IMG/VR virus record: IMGVR_UViG_3300033149_001601
Coordinates: 1-54,206 of that record
Strand: one strand, 5' to 3'
Length of the DNA stretch: 54,206 nt
Source of the DNA: a virus
Shown: in pieces, positions 7,803 through 15,133 of the stretch
Layout: each line of letters starts with the position of its first letter
Position numbering within the stretch: position 1 is the first letter of the stretch
Notes under the pieces: generated by a model
Database searches by the model: none
The model's input: only the letters and a program-made list of their open reading frames with translations
Told to the model about the DNA's origin: nothing
Position numbers and translations under genes: made by a program

Positions 7803-8035
7803 AGTATGGCAATCATAAATGGGAACGTAAAATGAGTTATGATTTTGGAATGCCAGAGCCTTTAGGATCGAGCCAATATTGGCAATGTACAGATTGTAAG
7901 CTGCACTTATTTTACTACCCGTATAACGGGAAGTATGAGTGGTCTCCAGATTCTATGCATTGGAGCTATGGTATCCCTCCTGATTCATGCATAGAAGTTA
8001 AAGATATGAATAAGATGAATGAATCTTTAGAATAG
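7799..8035 (+). CDS. Tandem Cys-pair small protein C, 78 aa
   Basis: Third paralogue: starts MKYGNHKWE, has CTDC near the middle, and ends PPDSCIEV then MNKMNESLE. It stops at a TAG; because its paralogues end at the equivalent residue, this shows that TAG is a true stop in this phage. It lies 10 bases before sbcD. Confidence 0.8.
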   Translation: MKYGNHKWERKMSYDFGMPEPLGSSQYWQCTDCKLHLFYYPYNGKYEWSPDSMHWSYGIPPDSCIEVKDMNKMNESLE

Positions 8036-8045
8036 AAAGTAATAT

Positions 8046-9236
8046 ATGAAGTTCATTATATTAGGAGATGTCCACGTCGGCAAGTCATTGTCGATAGGCA
8101 AGCCTGGAGCAGGTAAAGACCTTAACTCCAGAATAAAAGATCAGTTATCACTACTGGATTGGGTATTAGCTCAGGCTGTATCCAATGGTGTGGAGGCTAT
8201 CGTAATCACAGGTGATGTTTACGAAGACCCAAGGCCCCACCCTGCTTTCATCAATTACTTTATGACCTGGCTCAAGAAGTGTGAACGTGAGGGTGTTCAG
8301 GTACATATTATTGCTGGTAACCATGATATCATTAGGACGGGTTCCTATACCGTATCTGCTCTGGATATCGTATCTTCTGTAGAGATGCTGGGTGCTAAGG
8401 TCTATAAGGATGTAGATACCCTCCATTTTGACGGTGTATCAGTTACCCTGGTCCCCTATAGGGATACCCGTATGTATGAGGTACAGACCACCGTAGAGGC
8501 CCTAGACCTCCTTAAGAAGGAGTTTATGCCCCAGTTGGATACCATACCCCAGGATAATAAGCGTGTTCTGGTAGGTCATTTAGCACTGGAGGGGTCTATT
8601 CGCATCGGAGATGAGATAGATGATGAGCTAAACGAGATATTCTGCCCTGCAGAGACCTTCAAAGACTGGCAATATACATGGATGGGGCACGTACATAACC
8701 CTCAGGTTATGCATGACTCCTTATCTCATTCTGACTTTTCCAAGCACGAAATGCTGGGACGTAAGTTCATTGTACTATTTGATTCCGATAAATCAGGTGC
8801 AATGGCTTATGAAGAGATTGATTTACCCAATAGACCTATTCATAAAGTGGAAGTTACTGTTCCTAAGGGTAAAGATTCAACCGAATATGTCATCAATAAC
8901 CTCTCATTCTTCCATGAAGAGAAGTCTTTAAAGGATGCAATCGTTAAATTGGAGGTAAAACTTGCTTCTGATGTGCCAAATGTTGATAGACAACAGGTAA
9001 CTGAACACCTTTATAACGAAATTGGTTCACATTACATCTGTTATTTCTCCGAATCCAGGATGATTGACACCGTTGTAGTGGATACTGAATCAATTATTGA
9101 TAATTCTATGACTCCTGAAGCCTCAATCAATACGTTTTGGGACAATGTTGAGGACTTAGACGATACAGAACGAGAAGAATGCAGAGCCTTGGCTCTTGAA
9201 ATCAATAAAGAGTTCGAGGAGAAGACTAAAAGATGA
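8046..9236 (+). CDS. sbcD: SbcD/Mre11-like nuclease (T4 gp47 type)
   Basis: A 396-residue calcineurin-like phosphoesterase with all Mre11 metal motifs in order: GDVHVG at residues 7-12, GDVYE near 57, GNHD near 92, GHLALEG near 177 and GHVH near 217. With SbcC it forms the nuclease-ATPase that processes DNA ends; in T4 the pair gp46/gp47 drives recombination-dependent replication and host DNA breakdown. The stop overlaps the sbcC start by four bases. Part of the gene (about 8394-8600) uses unusually CC- and GG-rich synonymous codons. Confidence 0.95.
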   Translation: MKFIILGDVHVGKSLSIGKPGAGKDLNSRIKDQLSLLDWVLAQAVSNGVEAIVITGDVYEDPRPHPAFINYFMTWLKKCEREGVQVHIIAGNHDIIRTGSYTVSALDIVSSVEMLGAKVYKDVDTLHFDGVSVTLVPYRDTRMYEVQTTVEALDLLKKEFMPQLDTIPQDNKRVLVGHLALEGSIRIGDEIDDELNEIFCPAETFKDWQYTWMGHVHNPQVMHDSLSHSDFSKHEMLGRKFIVLFDSDKSGAMAYEEIDLPNRPIHKVEVTVPKGKDSTEYVINNLSFFHEEKSLKDAIVKLEVKLASDVPNVDRQQVTEHLYNEIGSHYICYFSESRMIDTVVVDTESIIDNSMTPEASINTFWDNVEDLDDTEREECRALALEINKEFEEKTKR

Positions 9237-11392
9237 GACCACTAGGACTAAAACTAACCAATTTCATGAACCACAGGGACGGAAACATCCCTTTGGACTC
9301 TTTTCAGTCTGCATTAATCATTGGTAGGACGAAAGAGAACCCCGCAATATCAAATGGTGTGGGTAAGTCATCCGTTTTTGCAGCTATTGAATGGGCTTTA
9401 TTCAACAAAGTACACAAGGCTAAGCTAGAACAGGTGGTCCGGGAGGGGGCTAAGAAGGCCCAGGTGGAGTTTTCCTTCGAAGTAGGGGGTTCTGAGTATA
9501 AGATTGTACGCTCTTTGACCGCTAAGGGTACTAAACATATCTACCTATATGAGCACATAGGGGGTGACTGGGAGTCAATTACCCAGCGTACAGCTACAGA
9601 AACTGAGGAAAAGATACAGGAGATCATTAAGATTACCTATAAGGCTTTTCAGTATTCTGTACTATTTCGTCAGGCAGACCTCTCTGGTTTGGTGGAAGCA
9701 TCAGACGGAAAGGAATCAAATAATAAATCCAGAGCAGATATTCTGAAAGAGCCGCTCAATTTGATGCGGTACTCCAAAAAAGAGAAGCTTGCTCAGGAAA
9801 AAGCGAAGCCAATCAAGAAGGATATCGAAGCAAAAGAATCCGCTGCTCAAGTTCTTGGTGACCCTGAGAAAGATATTAAAGCTTCTCAAGAGGAATTAGA
9901 AAAAACTTTAGAGCAGATTAAAGAAAAAGATTCTTCTATCAAAAACGATCTCCAAGTTGCGCTGGACGAGAAGAAAAAGAATCTGGACAAACTAAAGTCA
10001 TCTCTTTCTTCTTCAGACGCTGACATTCATAACAAGGTTGAAGAACAACACGTTAAGGTTAAGAAACTTAATCATTCGATTAAGGAACTTGGTGATTCGC
10101 AAAAGTCAACTGAGGCTACAATTAAATCTCAGAAAGATCTTTTGAATAAGAAAACGGATCAACTTGCAAAAGCTAAGGAAGATCTTGCTAGACTTGACCA
10201 AGAAACTCACAGAGACGTTACCAAAATTGCAAACGAGCATAAGAAAGTTTGCGATGATGAGTTGAAAGGCTCAAAGCTACAGGCTCGTGCAGAGGTTGAG
10301 CATGAGATGGCTAAGAAGTCTATCCCAGAAACTGACAACTGCCCCTCTTGTGAACAGTCTATTACTCCTGAATACCGTAAGGTCTTCGAAGAAAAAGCTA
10401 ACAAGGTACTACAAGAGAAGCAAGCTGACATTGATTTCTACAATACTCAGCTCAAAAAGTGCAGGACCTTCAAGAATAAGCTGACCAAGGAGTTAGATGC
10501 TGCAAAGGCACATATTGCAGACGTAGATTCGCTTAAGAAAAGCATCAAGTCCATCAATGAAAGTATCATAGCATATGATGAAACCATTGCTAATGCTGAG
10601 GTTGACGCAAAGCGTATTCGTGAGCAGCTAGATGCACAGTCTACTGAGCTTCAAGAGGCTATCAAGCACTATGATAACCTCAAAGAGGTGGCGGATAAGT
10701 CTGATATGACTGAGTTGAACGCTAAGATCTTCGCTATTGCTAGGGAGATCAAGGTGTACGAGCAGTCTATTGAGTCAATGCGCACCGAAACTCAGTCACT
10801 TAGGACTCGTCAGGGTGTTCTTGAGGAAAGAATCAAGACCAGGACCGAGGATAAGGCAAAGCTTGACAAGATATCTGATGAATTAACTGAGCTTCGTCGT
10901 AAGTTGAGCATTCATCAGAGAGTTATCAATTCATTCTCGCACAAAGGCATCCCAACTTTCATTATCAATACATGTTTGAACGAACTTCAGCTAGAAACGA
11001 ACAAGACTTTGCAAGAGTTGCGTCCAGATCTTGAAGTACAGTTCGATGCTGACCTTAACTTCACGTATAGACGTAACGGACAGATAAGAGATTACCAGCA
11101 GTTGTCTTATGGACAGCATGTTTACATCGCTCTTGCGTTCAAGAGAGGTCTAGCTCGTGTTGTTCAGCGTAAGATGGGTGTTGATATTCGATTCCTAGAG
11201 TTCGATGAAGTTGATTCCGCACTCGATAGGGCAGGAACTGAAGCTTTGGCTACTGCAATCAAGAAGTGGCAGGATGATTTCACTATCCTAGTGGTTACTC
11301 ACAATGATGAGCTTAAGGATAAGTTCTCTCATGCGATTCTTGTCGAGGAAGGCGATGATGGTTCCGAAACATCATTGGTGACATCATGGTAA
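9233..11392 (+). CDS. sbcC: SbcC/Rad50-like ATPase (T4 gp46 type)
   Basis: A 719-residue SMC-like protein. The Walker A is NGVGKSS near residue 42-48, preceded by an insertion relative to the usual GxNGxGKS arrangement. Two long coiled-coil arms flank a zinc hook CPSC near residue 373. The C-terminal lobe has the signature LSYGQ, a Walker B strand IRFLEFDEVDSALD and an H-loop VTHND. It is the ATPase partner of the upstream SbcD. Codon choice is mosaic along the gene: GG/CC-rich near 9425-9600, then GAA/AAA-rich in the first coil. The next gene starts 7 bases inside its end. Confidence 0.95.
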   Translation: MRPLGLKLTNFMNHRDGNIPLDSFQSALIIGRTKENPAISNGVGKSSVFAAIEWALFNKVHKAKLEQVVREGAKKAQVEFSFEVGGSEYKIVRSLTAKGTKHIYLYEHIGGDWESITQRTATETEEKIQEIIKITYKAFQYSVLFRQADLSGLVEASDGKESNNKSRADILKEPLNLMRYSKKEKLAQEKAKPIKKDIEAKESAAQVLGDPEKDIKASQEELEKTLEQIKEKDSSIKNDLQVALDEKKKNLDKLKSSLSSSDADIHNKVEEQHVKVKKLNHSIKELGDSQKSTEATIKSQKDLLNKKTDQLAKAKEDLARLDQETHRDVTKIANEHKKVCDDELKGSKLQARAEVEHEMAKKSIPETDNCPSCEQSITPEYRKVFEEKANKVLQEKQADIDFYNTQLKKCRTFKNKLTKELDAAKAHIADVDSLKKSIKSINESIIAYDETIANAEVDAKRIREQLDAQSTELQEAIKHYDNLKEVADKSDMTELNAKIFAIAREIKVYEQSIESMRTETQSLRTRQGVLEERIKTRTEDKAKLDKISDELTELRRKLSIHQRVINSFSHKGIPTFIINTCLNELQLETNKTLQELRPDLEVQFDADLNFTYRRNGQIRDYQQLSYGQHVYIALAFKRGLARVVQRKMGVDIRFLEFDEVDSALDRAGTEALATAIKKWQDDFTILVVTHNDELKDKFSHAILVEEGDDGSETSLVTSW

Positions 11393-11691
11393 GTGATTAC
11401 GAAGTGACTGAGTGGGTCGATGTAGATAATGATTCGTGGATAAGAAACATTAATTACGATGAGAACTTGCAAATCAGAGCAGATTCTGAAGCTGGATCTA
11501 TATTCATCATGATATCTGGAAGGAATGTTGGAGGCTTCGATCAATACAATGAGGAGTTAACTCCAGTTAAACTTCTTGATTGTGCAAAGGCTATAGAAAG
11601 AATTCCAAAGTCTGCCATGAAAGAGATTCTGCAGATATGTGTTTGCGAATACGAACGCATGGTTAAGCTTGGTTGTGCTTTGGAGGAGTGA
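11386..11691 (+). CDS. Hypothetical protein, 101 aa
   Basis: Begins inside the sbcC terminus and ends with a TGA sharing its last base with the next ATG. The protein is acidic with a helical C-terminal half containing three cysteines. It may be a partner of the recombination genes by position only. Not recognised. Confidence 0.65.
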   Translation: MVSDYEVTEWVDVDNDSWIRNINYDENLQIRADSEAGSIFIMISGRNVGGFDQYNEELTPVKLLDCAKAIERIPKSAMKEILQICVCEYERMVKLGCALEE

Positions 11692-11987
11692 TGGTAGGCA
11701 AGCGAGTTGTAGTCCCTCAGTTTGATGTCATTTATTATGGCCCACTGTTTAACGTAAAGACAGGTAAGAGGATAGATAATAGAATACTGGAAGAACATGG
11801 TCATGACATGGTTCATAAAGAAGGCAGCTCTTCCTCTGAGTTTATTTGTAAAGAGTGCGGGATAACAGCTTACATATCAGGAGGAGGGAGCGAGGGACAG
11901 CTCTATTCTCATAAGGTTGCCAATATGGAGGGTGAGAAGGTAGTTCTAACCTGTGAGGAGTATAAGATGGAGAACGCATTGAAATGA
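11691..11987 (+). CDS. Cys-pair small protein D, 98 aa (dispersed paralogue)
   Basis: Start at 11691 follows a good GGAGG at 11682. It carries CKEC in the middle and ends TCEEYKMENALK, matching the SCEExxMxxAL ending of the three proteins at 7342-8035, so it is a fourth, longer member of that family. It has a different N-terminal region. ATGA overlap with the next gene. Function unknown. Confidence 0.75.
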   Translation: MVGKRVVVPQFDVIYYGPLFNVKTGKRIDNRILEEHGHDMVHKEGSSSSEFICKECGITAYISGGGSEGQLYSHKVANMEGEKVVLTCEEYKMENALK

Positions 11988-12214
11988 GGACTGTTAAAGA
12001 AGTTTTTGATTATGAAATTAACACTGGTTTTCCAAAAAAATTCGAAAAGCTAAAAGATGAGGCTGAGTTCAGATCAGGGTACGGATCTGATTTCATGGAA
12101 ATAACTCAAGAAGATCTCAAGCATATGCATGAGGGGAAGATAATAGGATATTTTGATGGTGAGTATACTCATTACTTTAGAATTAAATCATCTATGGAAG
12201 AGGCATTAGAATGA
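11984..12214 (+). CDS. Small hypothetical protein with family-like tail, 76 aa
   Basis: Joined to both neighbours by ATGA overlaps. It lacks the CxxC knuckle but ends SSMEEALE, the same terminal signature as the Cys-pair family, so it may be a divergent member that lost the metal site. Alternatively, the similarity is confined to the tail. Function unknown. Confidence 0.7.
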   Translation: MRTVKEVFDYEINTGFPKKFEKLKDEAEFRSGYGSDFMEITQEDLKHMHEGKIIGYFDGEYTHYFRIKSSMEEALE

Positions 12215-12863
12215 ACATAGTGGGAATCATAGGCAAGGCTGGCTCCGGTAAAGATACTGTAGCCGATATGTTGCATGAACTTAGATACGACAAGATAGCT
12301 TTTGCTGATCCTCTCAAGCGTTTCTGTATGGATGTGTTTGAGTTTACCGAGGAACAGCTATGGGGTCCGTCTGAAAAGCGCTCAGAGCCTGATGAAAGGT
12401 ATCTGATGTGGACTTTAAAGAACATCCTGACGGTATGGTGCCTCAGTATCTCACTCCAAGGTTCGCACTTCAACAGATTGGAACTGAAGGTGTGCGTGCA
12501 TGTTACTCAGACATCTGGGTTGAGTATGCAATAAGAAAGTCTAAGCAACTTCTAACAGATCCTTTTGTCACATATGATAAGACTAAAGGATTGGTTCGTT
12601 CTAATGTTGGCTCACCTCCACCTGATGGTGTAATCATATCCGACTGTCGCTTTGAGAATGAGATAAGAGGCATTCGTAAAGCAGGCGGTAGAGTGATAAA
12701 GATTGTTCGTGATGGAGCTGGACTCAAAGGTCAAGCAGCACAACATGCATCTGAAACAGAGCAGGATTCTATACCTGAATCTTTAATAGATCATGTAATA
12801 TATAACAACTCTACACTAGATGATCTAAAGAAAAAAGTTACTGATTTATTGATGGTTCCTTAG
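12211..12863 (+). CDS. Deoxynucleoside monophosphate kinase, split by a -1 frameshift
   Basis: The N-terminal frame (12211-12420) has the P-loop GKAGSGKDT at residues 8-16 and the FADPLK and EEQLWGPSE segments of dNMP kinases. The rest of the family, LTPRFALQQIGTEGVR, ISDCRFENE and the HASETEQDSIP segment, is encoded in the -1 frame and ends at a TAG at 12861-12863. Joining the frames at the slippery heptamer TTTAAAG (12414-12420) gives a 217-residue protein of normal family length. Without the shift, frame 0 stops at 12534 and makes a truncated protein with no C-terminal domain. The enzyme phosphorylates dNMPs for phage DNA synthesis. It could instead be a recent indel or an assembly error. 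Confidence 0.85.
12414..12446 (+). promoter_or_regulatory. Candidate programmed -1 frameshift signal
   Basis: T TTA AAG at 12414-12420 fits the X XXY YYZ slippery pattern in the phase of the N-terminal frame. Six bases later, 12427-12446 can fold into a hairpin: CTGA-bulged C-GGT pairs with GCCTCAG around a five-base loop. A -1 slip here continues into the C-terminal dNMP kinase frame without a stop. The stem is modest, and a slippery heptamer by chance in a short AT-rich window is not very rare. Confidence 0.5.
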
Positions 12864-12877
12864 CATTATTCTCACAT

Positions 12878-12922
12878 ATTCTTGGGAAAGAATTAAGACA
12901 GTTGTAAGACTAATTAATTCTT
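12878..12922 (+). promoter_or_regulatory. Competing inverted repeats before a ribosome binding site
   Basis: Three arms are present in the 71-base gap: ATTCTT (12878-12883), AAGAATTAA (12888-12896) and TTAATTCTT (12914-12922). The middle arm can pair either with the first (6 bp, GGGA loop) or the third (9 bp), giving mutually exclusive hairpins. The second ends directly before the AAAGGA ribosome binding site at 12923-12928. This could be a leader switch or an operator; it is AT-rich and could be chance. Confidence 0.3.
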
Positions 12923-12934
12923 AAAGGATATGAT

Positions 12935-13234
12935 ATGAGGTTGGCTGAGAAGCTAAAAACAGAATACGAAAACTTACTCGTAAGTAAGGGTGAGGAGTAT
13001 TTCTATCGGTATGCAGTTGGCTCAGGGTTTATGGATAAAGTTACCTATGAGCACCCAGAAATACTCATGTTAGATAAAGCAGAGGCGTTTTTTACTCTGT
13101 TCAGACAAACTGGTCATGAAAATTACTTCACAATCGGAAAAATTCTACGCCGTGCAGCGCATAGACTATATAGGAATAGAATTAAGTCAGGAGACTCCGA
13201 GCGCAATGCTAAGTTCCTGAATAGAGTGAAGTAA
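12935..13234 (+). CDS. Hypothetical basic protein, 99 aa
   Basis: The ATG is preceded by AAAGGA. The protein is helical and basic toward its C-terminus (ILRRAAHRLYRNRIKSGD). It starts a new cluster after the dNMP kinase. No known family recognised. Confidence 0.65.
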   Translation: MRLAEKLKTEYENLLVSKGEEYFYRYAVGSGFMDKVTYEHPEILMLDKAEAFFTLFRQTGHENYFTIGKILRRAAHRLYRNRIKSGDSERNAKFLNRVK

Positions 13235-13241
13235 AGGTTAC

Positions 13242-14225
13242 ATGGCTGCAATCACAATTACAATTATAGAGTCAGATTTAAGATTAGTTGCGGGCATTCC
13301 GGAAAGCATAACGCTAGAAACGAATGTTCCTGCAACGGTCTTCTATACTCTTGACGGAAGCACTCCTACTACTGCATCGGATGTAGCAATAGGACCAATT
13401 GCCCTCCCAGGAAACCAGGGAACAGTTGTACTTAACATGTTTGCAACTGATGGAATAGACACCTGTCCTATTATTACACAGGAGTTCGGCACAACTACAG
13501 CATACAATCGCCAGCCACATGACAAGATAGCTGGTGTTATGCTTACTAAGTGCCCACCATTTCCATTTTCATCGCTCACTTCAAGCACTCAAGGGTCTGG
13601 TGGAAGGTATCTAAACACTGGCGGTGTTACTGTCGATGATCCTCTGAGGGCTCAGATACCTGATGGGTATGATGGAACAGGAACGGGCACACCATCTAAC
13701 TATACTAATGAGAATGTGTTTTCATATGACAATATATTCTCTGAAACGAATTCTATTGGAGAGATGGGCGTAGGTATTGGTACTGTACCAGCTGGTGTAA
13801 CCATTATTAGAGATGAATCTAATACTCCAACTGAGTCATCGAACACATCTGATGAGTTCTTTGATCCAAAAGCATTGGTTATCTACCAGGATGGTGATGC
13901 TTACGATGATATTCCTCTCGTTAACAGGCCGTACTTCAATTTAGAGAACGAAGAAACTGCACGAGACGGTATTTTGAAGCAGGTATCTGACGTTCAAGCT
14001 CCAGCTGGTTCTGTTTTACGTCAGCATTATAACTCTTCAGACAATACGATAAACTTTTCTTACTTTGATTCGAGAACGAATAGATGGCTGTTCTCTAAAG
14101 TTCCGCACAATCCGACTAATCCAAACGCAGGAAACTACTCCGGTATAGTTTTTCCGTCGAGTCGCGACAATGGCGGGCGCTTTGTATACAAATGGATACC
14201 TTTCCAATACAGAAGGTTGATTTAA
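13242..14225 (+). CDS. Appendage-type protein with CHB_HEX_C-like domain
   Basis: A 327-residue protein rich in Thr, Ser, Asn and Gly. Near residues 31-40, ATVFYTLDGSTPT matches the chitobiase/beta-hexosaminidase C-terminal fold, a small beta-sandwich common in surface and virion adhesion proteins. The rest is low in charge and beta-rich, consistent with a virion fibre, decoration or tail component. It lies among replication genes, away from the structural module, which is unusual. No signal peptide is visible. Confidence 0.65.
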   Translation: MAAITITIIESDLRLVAGIPESITLETNVPATVFYTLDGSTPTTASDVAIGPIALPGNQGTVVLNMFATDGIDTCPIITQEFGTTTAYNRQPHDKIAGVMLTKCPPFPFSSLTSSTQGSGGRYLNTGGVTVDDPLRAQIPDGYDGTGTGTPSNYTNENVFSYDNIFSETNSIGEMGVGIGTVPAGVTIIRDESNTPTESSNTSDEFFDPKALVIYQDGDAYDDIPLVNRPYFNLENEETARDGILKQVSDVQAPAGSVLRQHYNSSDNTINFSYFDSRTNRWLFSKVPHNPTNPNAGNYSGIVFPSSRDNGGRFVYKWIPFQYRRLI

Positions 14226-14238
14226 GAAAGTATAAAAT

Positions 14239-15132
14239 ATGGCAGTAGAAGTGTATTTCGTCCCAACTAGGGACGATGCAGATGTAGAGCAGAAGCTATC
14301 TGTCTCTAAAGTAAAGACATTTGATTCGTGTAAGGCAAAGTTCAAGTACTCTTACATTGAGAAGCTTCCAAAGAAGGAGTGGGACTTCCACGTCTTTGGA
14401 ACATTCATGCATGATACTCTGGAGCACTTTCATCTAAAGATGATCGATAATGCTAAGGACGCTACTATTCCTGAGGGAGAGAATCCTAACGCTATTCAGG
14501 AAGACATGTGGCCAAAGCTCATGAAGGAAGCATTCATGGATTCTTGTGAGAAGTACAAGGAAAAGCTTTCTACTGAACAGAAGAATGAGTCCTTCGTAAT
14601 TCTCCAGGACTATCTGAATCTTATGCGTGAGCAGAAGAAGGACGGAACTCTTTGCAATGTAACAGAGGCAGAGCGTGCGTTTTATATCGTCATAAACGAA
14701 AAGGTTCTACTTAATGGGTTCATCGATAGAATACAGGTAGATCATGACGGTGTACTTCATGTAGCGGATTATAAGACTACAAAAGATAAGAAGTACCTAA
14801 AAGATTTCTTTCAGTTAGAGACATATGCTTATGCTCTTTTCTTAGCTGATCCTGATTTAGAGAAGGTTCGTGCATCTTTCGTATGCCTTAGACATAATTT
14901 CGATTACCTTACTAAGGAGTTTACTAGAAAAGATGTCGAGCATATCGGTCAAAAGTTTATTGATTATGCTGACTCAATAGATGAGGAAAAGCTTTGGCGT
15001 CCTCAGCCTCAGTTTCTCTGTAAGTATTGTGACTTTTTAGAGAACTGTCACCAAGGTGAGAGGTACTTAGTTAAGCGTGGTATTATAGATGAGACTGACG
15101 TAAGTAAGTCTTTTGGTTTAGGAAATTGGTAA
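14239..15132 (+). CDS. Cas4/RecB-like PD-(D/E)XK nuclease with Fe-S cysteines
   Basis: The 297-residue protein opens with SVSKVKTFDSCKAKFKY, placing a cysteine (residue 31) where Cas4/AddB proteins hold the first cluster ligand. The nuclease core is GFIDR near residue 160, then VADYKTTK, the D-x-K strand, and QLETYAYAL as the motif-IV helix. Near residues 260-270, CKYCDFLENC supplies three further cysteines, completing a likely 4Fe-4S set. It is probably a single-strand or end-trimming nuclease for recombination or host DNA breakdown. It is followed two bases later by the trigger factor gene. Confidence 0.88.
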   Translation: MAVEVYFVPTRDDADVEQKLSVSKVKTFDSCKAKFKYSYIEKLPKKEWDFHVFGTFMHDTLEHFHLKMIDNAKDATIPEGENPNAIQEDMWPKLMKEAFMDSCEKYKEKLSTEQKNESFVILQDYLNLMREQKKDGTLCNVTEAERAFYIVINEKVLLNGFIDRIQVDHDGVLHVADYKTTKDKKYLKDFFQLETYAYALFLADPDLEKVRASFVCLRHNFDYLTKEFTRKDVEHIGQKFIDYADSIDEEKLWRPQPQFLCKYCDFLENCHQGERYLVKRGIIDETDVSKSFGLGNW

Positions 15133-15133
15133 T

